This document shows positions 46,601 through 57,680 of a stretch of DNA of 64,000 nt, in pieces. Each line of letters begins with the position of its first letter. The stretch's first letter is position 1. This DNA is from Karalla daura (Eukaryota > Chordata > Actinopteri > Chaetodontiformes > Leiognathidae). A model generated the notes under the pieces. The model had not been told where the DNA came from. It ran no database searches and was given only the letters and a program-made list of their open reading frames with translations. The stretch is from positions 11,140,683 to 11,204,682 of the forward strand of contig CM055206.1 in assembly GCA_029224185.1 (NCBI GenBank), read 5' to 3'. Made by a program: the position numbers and the translations under genes.

Positions 46601-47840
46601 CAAAAATCTGAATATGCATACAAAAATATTTTTAAAAAAAATCCAATTAGAAAGATTATTTTTATTTGTTGCAGAAGGGGAGGGGGGGAAACAGCCCAAA
46701 CTAGTGCACAATCTACAAATGTGTTATTGGAGTCTTCCTAAAGTGCCTTCATGGGACACGTTTCCTATTGTTTCACACGGGATCGCTCGGCTCGTGAGGA
46801 GCTGTAGCACAGCGGTGAAGGAGCTGACGGTGCAAGGACACGCAGCTGGATGCGAGGCGTAGTCGTCGGAAGACGGTGATAAATGCGTATTTTAAGGTGA
46901 TCCTTTAACACCTATTGTTGCATCAACATCCTATTTTGGCCTCTTTTCACTCACCGGGATCTGCCCGGTTTAATCTGCGCGCGGTGATTGACGATCACTT
47001 AAGCCCCCCTGTCCGCCATTGTGTGCCGTCTATTTCTGTGACAATTCTCTAAATGCTGCATTAAATCCTCACCCTGTCCTATCTGTCTGTCTGTCTGTCT
47101 GTTTGTTGTTTTAGGGAAGCAACAGCGGTGATTCCCAGGGCGAGACGGGGGGGACGTGTACCCCGGAGCTGGACACCGAGACCATCGCCAACACCGTGAC
47201 CAGCTCCCTCAACATCCAGGAGTATTTCGCCCAGCGCATGGCCCAGCTGAAGAAGGCCCGAGGTCAGGCCCCGGGCTCGGAGGCCGACGAGACGCCGGCC
47301 CCGGGCTCGGAGGCCCACGAGACGCCGGCCCCGTCCTCGGAGGCCAGTCCCATCCTGATCAGCGACGACGAAGATTCGGAAGAGCCCAAGAAGAAGAAGA
47401 AGAAGAAAAAGAAGAAGAAGAGCAAAGAGCTGGAGGTGGCGGAGGAGAGCGCCGACGTCGTGATCATAGACCTCGACACCGACGACCAGCAGCAGCAGCC
47501 GCCCAAGAAGAAGAAGAAAAAGAGCAAAACGGTCGAAAACGAAGAAGGGGCGAGTGAGAACTCTAGCGCCAGCTCTGGTGTGGAGCAGGACTGCGAGGAG
47601 CTGCCTCCATCCAAGAAGGAGAAGAAGAAGAAGAATAAGCTTGAAAAACAAAGCGAGGAGGCCGAGCTGCCAAATGGCCACATTCCCACAGAGGAGCAAG
47701 CTGTGGAGTCTGAGGCTGTTCCTAAAAAGAAGAAGAAACACAGGCAGGACGAGGTGGACACTGTAGTCATAGACGAGGAGGAGGAGGAGGAGGTGGTGGT
47801 GGTAAATAAATCCAAAAAGAAAAAGAAAAAGAAACATTAG
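29348..47840 (+). CDS. pinx1: PIN2/TERF1-interacting telomerase inhibitor 1 (PinX1)
   Basis: Coding exons: 29348-29366, 30130-30239, 30559-30651, 30758-30842, 31643-31732, 35632-35714, 47115-47840. All introns are GT-AG; phases give 401 codons plus TAG. Exon 1 has only 19 coding bases (MSMLAE plus one base, donor C|GTATGT), matching the conserved N-terminus. The protein reads MSMLAEPKRKQKWSVDP, then a G-patch (about 26-72: FGQKMLERMGWSQGKGLG…NNHGLGA), NWIAHQDDFNDLLAELN, VHYMKFTKGKDLSSRSETDL and IQEYFAQRMA. The last exon is an acidic/lysine-rich tail with a run of ten or more Lys. Family role: nucleolar protein that binds TERF1 and telomerase, inhibits telomerase through its C-terminus, and acts in rRNA/snoRNA maturation via its G-patch. 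It is about 70 residues longer than the human protein as I recall it (328), mostly in the tail. Confidence 0.95.
33206..33242 (+). repeat. GGC/poly(G) block, G-quadruplex capable
   Basis: A G6 run, four GGC units and then about 21 G in a row, on the transcribed-sense strand of pinx1 intron 5. Simple sequence with several G-runs able to stack. The true length of the G run is likely uncertain. Confidence 0.85.
34566..34624. repeat. (CA)n microsatellite in pinx1 intron 5
   Basis: About 29 uninterrupted CA units, the longest dinucleotide array in the window. Confidence 0.97.
35431..35451. repeat. (CATA)n microsatellite
   Basis: Five CATA units, about 180 bp before pinx1 exon 6. Confidence 0.9.
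36120..36390. promoter_or_regulatory. CNE-like block 1 in pinx1 intron 6
   Basis: A non-repetitive mix of GC-rich stretches and AT-core words (GCTAATTAAGCATG near 36213, CCATCAATCGCTGC near 36248, CTAGATTAGCC near 36321), as seen in vertebrate developmental enhancers. Conservation is not tested. Confidence 0.3.
39180..39420. promoter_or_regulatory. CNE-like block 2 in pinx1 intron 6
   Basis: Contains CATTAGCTGAAATAAACC, an inverted CCAAT box (GATTGG) followed directly by CTAATTAATCAGTCAAAG near 39286-39310, and TTCATACATCAACAAAAG near 39388. Dense paired homeodomain-type and SOX-type words without repeats suggest an enhancer. Conservation is not tested. Confidence 0.3.
39990..40400. promoter_or_regulatory. 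CpG island inside pinx1 intron 6
   Basis: A very CpG-dense stretch, abruptly following the AT-rich DNA of 39520-39770. It holds short open frames on both strands (for example 40182-40400 on +) that resemble no protein I know and are typical of GC-rich DNA. There is no TATA box. It could be an orphan promoter, for instance of a non-coding transcript, or a Polycomb-type CpG island tied to a developmental regulator. Confidence 0.45.
41500..41670. promoter_or_regulatory. CNE-like block 3 in pinx1 intron 6
   Basis: GGGTAATTACCGCCCGG near 41520, then CGTTTAATCACTGACTC and TTTAATCTAATAAATCACAG to about 41630. Homeodomain-core-rich, non-repetitive sequence that looks constrained. Conservation is not tested. 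Confidence 0.3.
42090..42520. promoter_or_regulatory. CNE-like block 4 in pinx1 intron 6
   Basis: A long non-repetitive run with CAAATTTATTATTGTGGCAG near 42246, CCGATATTGGCTAG near 42302, GCTTTGTCAAATGCTAATTA (SOX plus octamer/homeodomain words) near 42390, and TTATGCTTTTAATAGC near 42433. In appearance it is the best enhancer candidate of the window. Conservation is not tested. Confidence 0.35.
43565..43590. repeat. (GGA)n microsatellite
   Basis: About eight GGA units followed by a G/A-rich extension to about 43620, in pinx1 intron 6. Confidence 0.9.
45840..46030. promoter_or_regulatory. CNE-like block 5 in pinx1 intron 6
   Basis: CpG-rich on the left, then GGACAAATCATTATGCATTG and GGGCCATTAGGAAAATGAAG at 45947-45990. 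ACAAAT (SOX-like), ATGCAT and CATTAG words lie within 45 bp. Conservation is not tested. Confidence 0.3.
47083..47103. repeat. (TCTG)n tract at pinx1 exon 7 acceptor
   Basis: Five TCTG units end 11 bp upstream of the TTTTAG acceptor of the last pinx1 exon and form part of its pyrimidine-rich tract. Confidence 0.85.
47271..47345 (+). repeat. 30-bp in-frame coding minisatellite in pinx1 exon 7
   Basis: Two 30-bp units (47271-47300, 47301-47330) differ at one base only, followed by a half unit (47331-47345). Translated, they give GSEADETPAP, GSEAHETPAP and SSEAS. They lie between the IQEYFAQRMA motif and the lysine-rich tail. Confidence 0.9.
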
Positions 47841-47999
47841 GGATAGTGAGGTGGTGTCCTCCAGCTCCACCAGGCCTTTCAGAGGGACTTTCTTCGGTTT
47901 TGATAAGATCATAGGCCAAGAGTCATTGCCTTAATGTGCAGATCATATCTCAGAATTTCTCAAATTTCACACGATCTCTGAACCTGTTCCTTTGTTGGA

Positions 48000-48005
48000 A
48001 ATAAA
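48000..48005 (+). terminator. pinx1 proximal polyadenylation signal
   Basis: AATAAA (ttggaaataaaccc) 160 bp after the stop. A second AATAAA at 48471-48476 could give a longer 3' UTR; the more distal one is followed by a GT-rich stretch (gaaggtgtgtctgtattttt). Confidence 0.6.
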
Positions 48006-48479
48006 CCCGTGTCACCATCCCTGTTGGGTGTATTAGGAGGGAGCTGCCCCGGGCCTGATTGGCCCTGCAGAATTAAAAGGGTCCAAATTGTTCTTCTTAA
48101 AATGCTGCTAAGCATTATTTTACAAATATAGAATTTCTCTCATGTTGTACAAAGAATGTTAAAAATCTTCTCTCTTATTCTCCTCTTCTTTTTTCCCTAC
48201 CATACTTCATCACCCATGTCTGAGCAGTTACTATGCTTCAGCATTGCTATTTATTAAAGCGAGGGTTAACAGTTGTAACTATCATTGTGTTTCTCAAGAG
48301 GACCGATATCCTTCTGTGGAATGACTGAAGGCTGATTTTTGTCTGTGTAAGAGCAGAAAGATACATCTTTCCTGTTGCAGGGCTTGAATTGATGCAGTTC
48401 AGTGATACTTTAATAGAAATCTGGAGATGGCCTTTTGAATACACTGAAGCAGGATAAAATTGTTTTTTTAAATAAATCA

Positions 48480-51280
48480 CAATTTGCATGAAGGTGTGTC
48501 TGTATTTTTCTTTTGTATGTACGTGTGCGTGAAGAGCAGAGGTGGGGAACTGAAGAAACGGGCGTGAGCAACATACAACTTGGTCCCGAAATAGCAAGTC
48601 ACCTTTTCTTACGAAATCCTCTGTGTGACTAGACGGAGGAGATCCTACTAGTCTGTCTCGTTCAGAGATGACGGTGGGCGGTGTGAGTCAAAGGAGGAAA
48701 AGGCAAATGCCCCATAGACGTCAAAGCCGCACGGCGCTCGTCCTTGTCACTATTTTGGGTCGCGAGGTTGCGAAAAAGCTCAGATCTTGGATTGCTCATT
48801 TGTCATCCCGACTGAGTAATGTGCGCAGCACTCGGGTTTGGTGTGTAACCGCACCTTGCACCTCAGGATGTTAATCTCTAGGAACTGAAGCCTTAAGTGA
48901 GATCAAACCCTGTCAAAGTGATATTCATACATACGCTTTTGAAGTTAGGTGCACAGGTGGTCAGAGTTGGAATACAGTGTATATACTTTTTAGTGTTACT
49001 TAGATGAACAGTTTCGTAGAGTACAAGAGCAAAACCAAACAAACACAAACAATTGGGTGTAGTTTGGGTAATGAAAATGGTTGGTAAACAGGTTTGTTTG
49101 ACAGGTCAGTGGATTTCCAGCTCTTCCAACAGTTTGTTCCACCTCTGAGCCAGATTAAAAACTAAAATCAGATTCACTGTATTTGATTTTGTCTCTGGGA
49201 GCCGAGCCATTCAACTTGATGGAGAATCATGGACCGATAGCAATGGTGATAGTGATGGAGATAATTCATGGCAAACCAATGTTTATATCCAGCTGATGTG
49301 TCACCATGGAGAAATGTCGTCTCGTGTTGATGAAATCTGACCCTAATCAGGTCTCCAGCAGGCCACATGTCTCTCTTTTTTTCTTTTTTTTTGCTCTGAG
49401 AGGCAGAACAACAGCAGGCTGGTACAGCTCCCACCCACACAGCAGTTAACACATAAACCTATTAGTCATCTCAGAAACCCCCAACTCACAGCTCTCGTGC
49501 GCTCATCTCCTACATTGCAAATGTGGTGTGAAACCCACACTGAGTTCGGCCCCTCACTGACTCCCAGCCACCCCCTCCCACCCCCCCCCACCCCCCCATC
49601 ATCTTCTCACACTTGTGCTCCGACGTGCTGACTTCCCATCAGTGGCCCCGCTGTCACAGCAGCGAGAGTGAGCGTGACCCTATATATCACCGACGTGCCT
49701 GCAATCTGTGGCTTCAGGTGCTGCATCCTGTTCCTGTGCTGGGTGGTGGTGGTGGTGGGGGGAGGGTGAGGGGGGGCAGGTGTCATACTGAAGTTACAGC
49801 CGACACTTCAGTTTGATAGGTGGTGGTGGTGGTCCTGAGGTCGTCACTTGATTACAGCAAAAACATTCGTGCGACTTGTGAATCGAGAAAGGAGGAAACG
49901 GTTCCTACTGCTAAAACCATAGTTTCGAGAGTCAGGTTGCTCCGGCCCCTATAAATAATATAAACCAAGATGCTGGCTGAGCTGTGATTGGTAGCTGGAT
50001 CTGAGTGTGTGTGTGTGTGTGTGTGAGAGTGTGTGAGCTACTCCATGGCTGCAGCCCAAGAGTGTCCTGTCAACAGGAACTCCTGGATTTGATATGCACC
50101 GGCCTCTGGCCACAGAAGGAAACTCATTTGTTTGTAGTGTGTGTTCACTGGTTTTATCTCTCCTCTCGCCCACAGATGTGATCACAGGTTCCTGATTTTT
50201 TTTTCTTCTTTTTTTTTTTCTGATAAACTTTCAGTTGTAATGCCTTTCAAAAAGCAGGAGCCTTGTGTCGTGATCCGCAGTGCCGGGTAGACTAACGAGA
50301 GCGTGGAGGAAATCGCAGGGAAAACTCAGGCCCAGTCAGTTGAGTAATGTTTAGGTCACTGCAGAACAGGTTGGATAAGTTTGTTAGTTTTGTTTTTCAC
50401 ATTTCCTTGTACAAAGGAAAAACTGACAACAGGACTGTCGTCACAGCAGCATGAAGTGACGCAGCAGCGAATTCAATCTGAGAGGGGTTTCCTAATCACT
50501 GCGATTTGTTTCTGTGGTTTTAACGCAGGCAGGAAGAGGTGGACGAACGAGCGAAGGAGGCTGAACATGTCAGAAAAGGGGGCCAAGGAGTAGGAAGAGG
50601 GAATAGGGGATGAAGGTTTCAGAAGGGGCTTTCCTCTGCTTGTGTCATCCTGTCATAAAGACCAGGATCGAGAGCCACACGTGCAGTCACTGCCTCTGTG
50701 TTCAGGTCAAATGTCTCGTAAACGTGAATGGACTTTTCTAGTCTTTGTGGCCACTCAAAGTGCTTCACCTGCTCAGCCAGACACTTTAGCCAATCACACA
50801 CGTGTACATTGATGACGTAGCATCATAAGAAAGGATCTAATTTACTCATTATTTCGCCAAAATGCTTAAATGTTTTATTTGAACTCTCTCATTTATGTCT
50901 TGACGACTGATATACAAAGAGTAGATTGTGTTCTTTTACCTTTTTGTCACTTTGTGTTCGTAATGCGCTCCCACGTGTTATCCAAACTTTGTGTGACTTG
51001 TGTCAGGCACACCTGGCGGAGTCCTGTAAGTCCATGCCACCTGCGCAGTGGTTTCCTCCCACCGCTGCCGGGCCAACTGGAAAGTGTTGTTTAGTTGTGA
51101 GGGGCAGGTTTAAGTAGTTTGTAGTGTTGAAATGCTGCAATCGCCCTCTCTCTTTCTCTTTCTCTCTCTCTCTCTCCCTCCCTCCTTCTCTTACACACAT
51201 ACACTCACTCTCTCTCTCTCTTTTTCCCGTTCAAGGAGGAGCCGAGAGTCCTGCGGGGCTTCTCTTGGAACCTGCTCCTC
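48480..51280. other. Intergenic region between pinx1 and sox7
   Basis: No gene is recognised. Simple repeats: a C-rich block (49569-49598), (GGT)n (49741-49757 and 49820-49833), (TG)n (50004-50025) and (TC)n runs (51147-51180, 51209-51222). The TC-rich DNA leads into the sox7 promoter. Confidence 0.6.
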
Positions 51281-51283
51281 AAA

Positions 51284-51534
51284 TATAAAGCGCTGCCCCC
51301 CAACATCCAGCAGGAAAGACTGAATCACAGCAAAAGGAGGAGCTGCAACATCTGGGCTGTCTCTCTCTCTCCCTCTCCCTCCTCTCTCTCGCTCTTCCCC
51401 ACTCACAGCTGCATCCACCACTAGTCCACGCACACTTTGCGCGGCAGTTGAGGTTGTGTTTTTTTTAAATCATTATTATCATAAAATTAAATTCCTCTCC
51501 ACATTGAAGTTTGGAGAGCAGGCGGACCGCGCAC
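51284..51534 (+). promoter_or_regulatory. sox7 core promoter and 5' UTR
   Basis: A TATAAAG box at 51284-51290 lies about 250 bp before the sox7 ATG, which places the start near 51315. The 5' UTR contains a long TC tract (51359-51390). I see no ATG between the predicted start and the initiator codon, so no upstream ORF. Confidence 0.6.
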
Positions 51535-53645
51535 ATGGCTGCTCTCATCAGCGCCTACTCATCCTGGCCGGAGTCCTTCCAGTGTCCTCCCGGGGATGGA
51601 GACGGCTCGGACGGGCCGGGCCCGCACAGGACGCCCGGGGACAAAGCTCCGGAGCCGCGGATCCGACGGCCCATGAACGCCTTCATGGTCTGGGCCAAGG
51701 ACGAGCGCAAGAGACTGGCTGTGCAGAACCCGGACCTGCACAACGCGGAGCTCAGCAAAATGTTGGGTAAGACACCGGAAAAAAAAGTTTTTTATCACCC
51801 CTCATTCCATTATTGTTATAATTAGTAATACTGTTTATTGCATTCACAGTCGCATTCATCGTATTCGTATTATTAGCAGCCTATTATTACTAATAGTATT
51901 ATTATTAGTCTTATTGTCTCCTCCGCGGGCCTCGGCTGCGGTTCAGAAGTTTTAAAAGTTCACCGGCTTAAAGGGGAAAAAAAGTGAAAGGAGGCTTCAA
52001 TAAAAAATCTAACTCGACTGTAAAACGAGTTTGAGTTTTTGTCGAGTCAGTCTCATGACCGTGAAATTCGATAAGACGTGTTTTGGTTTGGATTTTTGTT
52101 TAGGGTTAAGATTAACATCTGGACTCGGAAGTGATTTTAAGGCCAATTTGGAGAACAGCCACAAATGTAAAATAAGATCGTGTTTACCTTGAATTCATTG
52201 CTCAAGGGTAACTCCTTTAAATATAATTAAAAAGCAACAAGGGAGGTGCGTACTGCTTTTTTTAGCTTTTGTTTTTTCGGTAAATATCCGACCTGAGGAG
52301 TAAATCGCATCTTTTTTATTTAATAGGTATAGTATGATTTGTGCCCTTGTTATGTTACATATCTTTTAGATGGCTTTTTAATGTGTGTTGGATTTTCAAC
52401 AGCACTTTTTAGTCTCATTATTTACAAGAATTTAACAACATTCTGATCAGCCTGCAATTAAAGAAAAACTCGGATTATATTTATGGGTATTTTAAGTTCT
52501 ACAAAGTGTGTGTGTGTGTGTGAGCTATTCAGTCATTCTAATAACACACATACAACAGAGTTTAACATGACATTTTTAAAAAATGATGGAAAATTAAATA
52601 GCAATCAAATCAAATTCTTGATTTTTTTTTTCATCTTTCTTTTTCTAACTTCCTCTTGTCTCTTCCTGCAGGCAAGTCCTGGAAGGCCCTGACTCCCCCT
52701 CAGAAGAGGCCCTATGTGGAGGAGGCGGAAAGGCTGCGGGTGCAGCACATGCAGGACTACCCCAACTACAAGTACCGGCCTCGCCGGAAGAAGCAGCTGA
52801 AGCGCATCTGCAAGCGCGTGGACCCGGGCTTCCTCCTGAGCGGCCTGGCCCCTGATCAGAACGCCCTGCCCGAGCAGCGAGCGCTCTGCCACCCCATGGA
52901 CAAAGACGAGGGCAGCCCCAGCGGCAGGTTCTCCAGCCCCAGCCCGGCTCTGCCCAGCGTCAGGAGCTTCAGGGAGCCGCCGGCCTCCAGCAGCTTCGAC
53001 ACCTACCCCTACGGCCTGCCCACCCCTCCTGAGATGTCCCCATTAGATGCCATGGACCACGAGCACGTTCCCCCGTCTTACTACTCAACCTCTGGCAGTT
53101 CTTCCGTCTCCTCCTCTTCGGCCTCCTGTCCCGACGAGCACCATCAGAGCCAGACGCACATGGGCAGCCCGCCCCCCTACCACACTGATTACACTCAGAC
53201 CCAGATCCACTGTGGGGGTGCGCACATAGGCCACATCTCTCACATGTCCCAGTCGGGCGGAGGTGGACTGCTCTCTGGCCCGCCGTTGTCCTACTACAGT
53301 ACCTCGTCCTTCCCCCAGATCCACCATGGGCTCCACCAGGGCCACCTGGGCCAGTTGTCACCGCCACCGGAGACACAGGCTCACCTAGAGACTCTGGACC
53401 AGCTGAGCCAGGCCGAGCTCCTGGGCGACGTGGACCGCAACGAGTTCGACCAGTACCTGAACTCCACCGGGCCCGGCTTCCATCCCGAGCAGGGCGGCGG
53501 TATGACTGTGACAGGACACATCCAGGTGGCGTCTGCCACCAGCGCCTCTGCCGCCGCCTGTCCCAGCAGCTCCTCAGAAACCAGCCTCATTTCAGTGCTG
53601 GCGGACGCCACGGCGGCCTACTACAACAACTACGGCATCTCGTAA
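51535..53645 (+). CDS. sox7: SoxF transcription factor SOX7
   Basis: Two exons, 51535-51766 and 52672-53645, joined in phase across a GT-AG intron of 905 bp: 401 codons plus TAA. The HMG box spans about residues 42-115 (RIRRPMNAFMVWAKDERKRL…NYKYRPRRKK) and is split by the intron after LSKMLG, the SoxF position. A short basic extension follows (QLKRICKRVDPGFL). The C-terminal region is Ser/Pro/His-rich and holds DVDRNEFDQYLN (NEFDQYL at 334-340), the SoxF transactivation/beta-catenin-binding signature. The start MAALISAYSSWPE is the conserved SOX7 N-terminus. Family role: sequence-specific regulator of endothelial fate and arteriovenous patterning, partly redundant with Sox18, and a modulator of Wnt/beta-catenin signalling. 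Sox7 rather than Sox17/18 by N-terminus and location beside pinx1. Confidence 0.97.
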
Positions 53646-54370
53646 GCCGCTGACTGATCAGAGACTCCGTGAGGGTTTGAAACAGGGGGGAGGGAAGAAG
53701 TCTCGGGGATCGATGTTGCTCTTGGGTGCCAGAATGGGGACGCTCGTAACAGCATCCAGGAGCAACTTCCTCCCGCCATGATTGAAAGCTGAAGTGACTG
53801 CTGAGCAATATGATTGTCTGGAGCCGAGGAAAGAACAAAGAGCTATGCTGGGGGAATACGAAGAGCGGGAGACGGACGACTCAGGGATGCAGACACAAAA
53901 CACTATAGTATGCCACCTCCGGTTGTCATGAAATTTCTAAGCCAGAAGAACAATCGTAAAAGACTTGTTGTCCACTTGTAAATGTCACCACTTACTGTTG
54001 CCACTGCGGCATGTACAGATGCTCCTTAGAAGCTAATTTAAGTCCTTCGATGTTTCGCATAAACGCTAACTGTAATGCTATTCTCGCTTTCCATTCGAAT
54101 GTTTGTATTATATGTTCTCACTCTCATTAGTTTGGGAGTCTTACCTCAGTAGCTGTAATTGAATGAGGTTTTAGTTGGACATTTCTTATGCAATTTAACA
54201 ACACGGTGTATAATGAAGAAAAAAAAAGGCGTTTATACTTCTTCTCAAGTACTTAATAATATATAATCATAACCTCTACGATGAAAAATAATAATGGTAA
54301 CTATAACTGTATGCTGATTTAGGTTTGTGAAAGACAATAATTTAAAATAAAGTTCCATTTTTATAGACAT
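53646..54370 (+). other. sox7 3' UTR
   Basis: About 720 bp, AT-rich in the second half, ending at the poly(A) signal at 54346-54351. Confidence 0.7.
54346..54351 (+). terminator. sox7 polyadenylation signal
   Basis: The first canonical AATAAA after the sox7 stop codon (tttaaaataaagttcc). Confidence 0.65.
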
Positions 54371-57142
54371 GCAGTTGCTACTTTGAGAATGCGCCCCCAG
54401 ACGCCACACCCCGACCGACGACCCACTTTTAAATATTTCATTGTCACGTCCAAACAGGAAATATTGGTATTTCACATCCTAATTAATACAGATCACTGAA
54501 TAAAAACAACAAAAGCATGTAGGGCTCTGCTTAGTGGTATTTCTTTTCACCCCACTTTACCAGTGTTCACACACACTCACACACACTCCCACACCCACAT
54601 GCTGATACGGGTAAAGCTGTGTGTGACACTTGTCCGGGCTTTGAATTCGGTGTCACACTACGTATCCTTCTATTTTGGGCCCTGTCGAGACGTTGCTGTG
54701 GTGCAAGTGGCCCGTTCCGACACCCGCTCCCTCGCTTGCTTTTTCCACCCTCCATCACATCATCCTTCTCCCTCCGTCTGCTGTTCTCGCTTTCATTTCA
54801 TCCCGGTTCAGAGGATTAGTGTAAAACAGGCACAGCCGTCGCCACCCGCCTCCAACTCCACCGTCCTTTGTTTTCCTGGAGTCTTATTCTGGGTGCCATT
54901 CTTAGGCTCTCCGGGCCCCTCCTTCCACCCTCCCCCACCCCCTCACCCCCACGTTCTATCTTGCTGATGCAGACCTTTCGTAATCTGCGCAAAATAAATA
55001 AAAAAATAAATCCCAGGGCCTCGGTGACTGTTTTACACCCTCCTCATTTTTCTCCCACCCCCTCCACCCTCGCCACTCCTCCCCTCTCACCCGCTCTGTT
55101 CTCTTGAATTTTTCTTTTTCGATAAAAGGAATTCAGGGGGCTTTTGACAAATCCTGGAGTCTGGCTGGTCTTCCTGCATTTTTTGGGAACGGTTGAGTCG
55201 TGCTTCTTGTAAAGAGGATGTGGCGGAGGAGCGGTGTTTCCTGACTGATAAGGGAAAAGCCTCTCTCCGTCAGGATGTTTGGGCCTGGCTTGGGCCTGCA
55301 TTAAAGAGCCAGCGAGAGGGAAGGGAACCCGCTGTTCAGCGGGAGGAAAACACTGCCGTGCTGATTAGCATCTTACCCGTCTTAACCACCATTTTTCAGG
55401 AGAGACTTTGTCAACCTGGTCTTGTCCCACCTTGACCGCGGACACCACAAAGATCGCTTCTCCTACAGAGGAGATATCATTCTTTTCGTACTGAGACCAC
55501 AAAACCACACTTGTGATGAATATATGCAGCCAGAAATGTCCTTTTTGTTTTCCCATATCTGACCATGATTGCGGTACTTTTGAGTCTCTGTGTTGTGACT
55601 GTGATTAAACCGATCCAAATGACAACATTCATCAAATACCAATCTCTGCAGCCGCCCAACGTTGTGCTCATTTCATTGGGGTTACATCATTACCCTCTGT
55701 GCCTGCAGGGGTTAAAACCTCTGCAGAGGCTCCATTTTGAGCGTGTCCACGTTTTGGACGGGGGTTGCCCCAGGCAGAGGGGGTGAGAAAGTAATCTTTG
55801 GTGTGGCATCGGCCCCAGAGTCACCAGGGTCGACTCGGGTTGGGGCTGCAGACTCCCTGGGTAAAGACGCACCACAGAGTCTCAGCAATCACCTCCAGCA
55901 CCTCCGGGTAGGACGCCGCAGCAAGGACAAAGACTCAAGCATTGACAAAGCATCATCGAGACTCTGGCTGTTACATTCAAGTGCTTTGGCATAAATTTAC
56001 AGCAGTGTTTTCATTATTAAAAGCTACGGAAACACAGGAAAGGGATAGATAGATGTGGCTATTTTTTATTGATGACTCATTTAATCATACCTTTTTCAAC
56101 ATTTTAAATGACCACAGTTATACTCAAAAATCTGATTAAAATGTGATTTGTGTGTAAATGGCCACTGACACATTTCCTGGGAATGATAATATTAATCTTT
56201 GATTAGCAGAATCTCTCCTGTGAAATACCCTGAGGACTGTTTCCAGTACTGAGCGCAGTGAATCCTGTGACTTTAAGGTTGTCGGGAAGTGAGGGCAAAA
56301 TGCTCAACTCATCAGCCTCAGTCTTTCCCTCCCTAGAAGTTGACTCACTCTAGTTGGAACTTTTAGTCCCAGCTGCTGTTTTAGCAGCAATAACTCCACA
56401 CGGTAGGAAAAGACAAAATAATGCATCACCAAATGCTGGCATGACGTTACTGTGAGTGGCATAAACTTAACGCCCCGGCAAAGGAAGGATACAGACCCTC
56501 ATTCTGTGCAGAGGCAGGGGGTAATCTCTTTAGTTTGACTTACAACCATTCTCACATTTGTGGGATCAGAAGATTTACACTATTTGCTAATATAAGGATA
56601 TAGACTGAACAAACAAAAGAGCCACCTCTTGTTATTTCTCTCTGATTGCTGACTGGCTCAGTTCCAGTCTCAGGTCAAGCCCGTGGAATGAGTCTGTCAG
56701 GTAGTCTGTTATGTTTCCTATTTCCTCCTCTGCCGTCATGTCACTTCCCTGGGCAAACAAACAACTCGGCAGTGGAGCTCAACACCAACTGTCAAGGTAA
56801 CCGCGCTGCAGCTCGGTGTGTGTGGACGAGGGGGCGCCGAGCCTGCACAGCTGTGTAAAGTATTATCCATCTGCCGGGGGCCGAGGCGAACTGTGATCTC
56901 TTTAGATATCGCGTCCTCCGGAGGCTCGGAGGAGGCCGACTGTCTGGTTGGTCGGCGGCCATTGTGTATCCAGCGAGGGAGCGTCCACTCACGTCACATG
57001 CTGAGGTCCGAGCGTATGGGGCATAGGACGTTCCTGTAGGTCGGGAGGAAGTGGCTGATTTGAAATACGTGACTAAGGGGTGTGAGTTCACATGCATTAG
57101 GACTATATCGCCCCTGCATGAGGAGAGTTGTTATTATCAGCG

Positions 57143-57196
57143 TGCATTTACGTTTAGCGATCTAGCAGATGCTTTCATCCTAAGAAATTCACATAG
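57143..57196. mobile_element. Fragment of a common fish transposon-derived repeat
   Basis: 'tgcatttacgtttagcgat', then 'ctagcagatgctttcatcc' and 'aagaaattcacatag'. This closely follows the widespread teleost word order '…atttacatttagcatttagcagacgcttttatccaaagcgacttaca'. Only about 55 bp remain. Confidence 0.65.
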
Positions 57197-57655
57197 GAGC
57201 GGCATCATGAAAGAGACCATAGAATAACAATAAATACATTCTTCATAGAGCGCAGCTGTGTGAGTACTAATACATGTGGAGAGGAGGAAGAATATTTCTT
57301 ATGTTACCAGTTGAAATCGTTATTCACAGCTTGATGTAATTATTGGCATTATTTGGATTAGTGAAGATTATCATTGCGAGAGATTTTGGGGGGAAAACAA
57401 TCACATCCTCCATGCTAAGCCGTGCAAATAGAAAACACCAAAACCAATTACAACGTCTTCATCACAGCAAACGCAGTGAACTTTACACCAAATTAAACTA
57501 CTCTGTGTGACGGATAAAGACACACTTACATCAGTAAACGCTAAATGTTGTCGGAGTGCATTTCCAGTTGGAGTGTGTTACGGCAACATAATAACCTGTT
57601 TACAATTTGTACTTGGCCCTAAATCTGGCCAAAAGGAGGGAAAGAAGGGAGAGCG

Positions 57656-57680
57656 TACACACACACACACACACACACAC
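57656..57680. repeat. (CA)n microsatellite
   Basis: About twelve CA units downstream of sox7. Confidence 0.95.

Larger units (their letters stand above)
35715..47114 (+). other. pinx1 intron 6 (11.4 kb), candidate enhancer reservoir
   Basis: This intron holds more than half of the gene. It alternates simple repeats (poly(C) 37385-37404, CA 37612-37630 and 41350-41374, GA 41705-41724, GGA 43565-43590, TG 44762-44792) with long, non-repetitive blocks rich in homeodomain, SOX and octamer-like words. Recognisable transposon relics are scarce compared with the intergenic regions. I list the strongest blocks separately. No coding exon is recognised. Confidence 0.6.

Noticed and set aside
47079..47912. 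Antisense open frame of 277 codons over pinx1 exon 7
   Set aside because: A leucine-rich artefact: lysine AAG/AAA codons of pinx1 read as CTT/TTT on the opposite strand. The sense frame is the conserved one.
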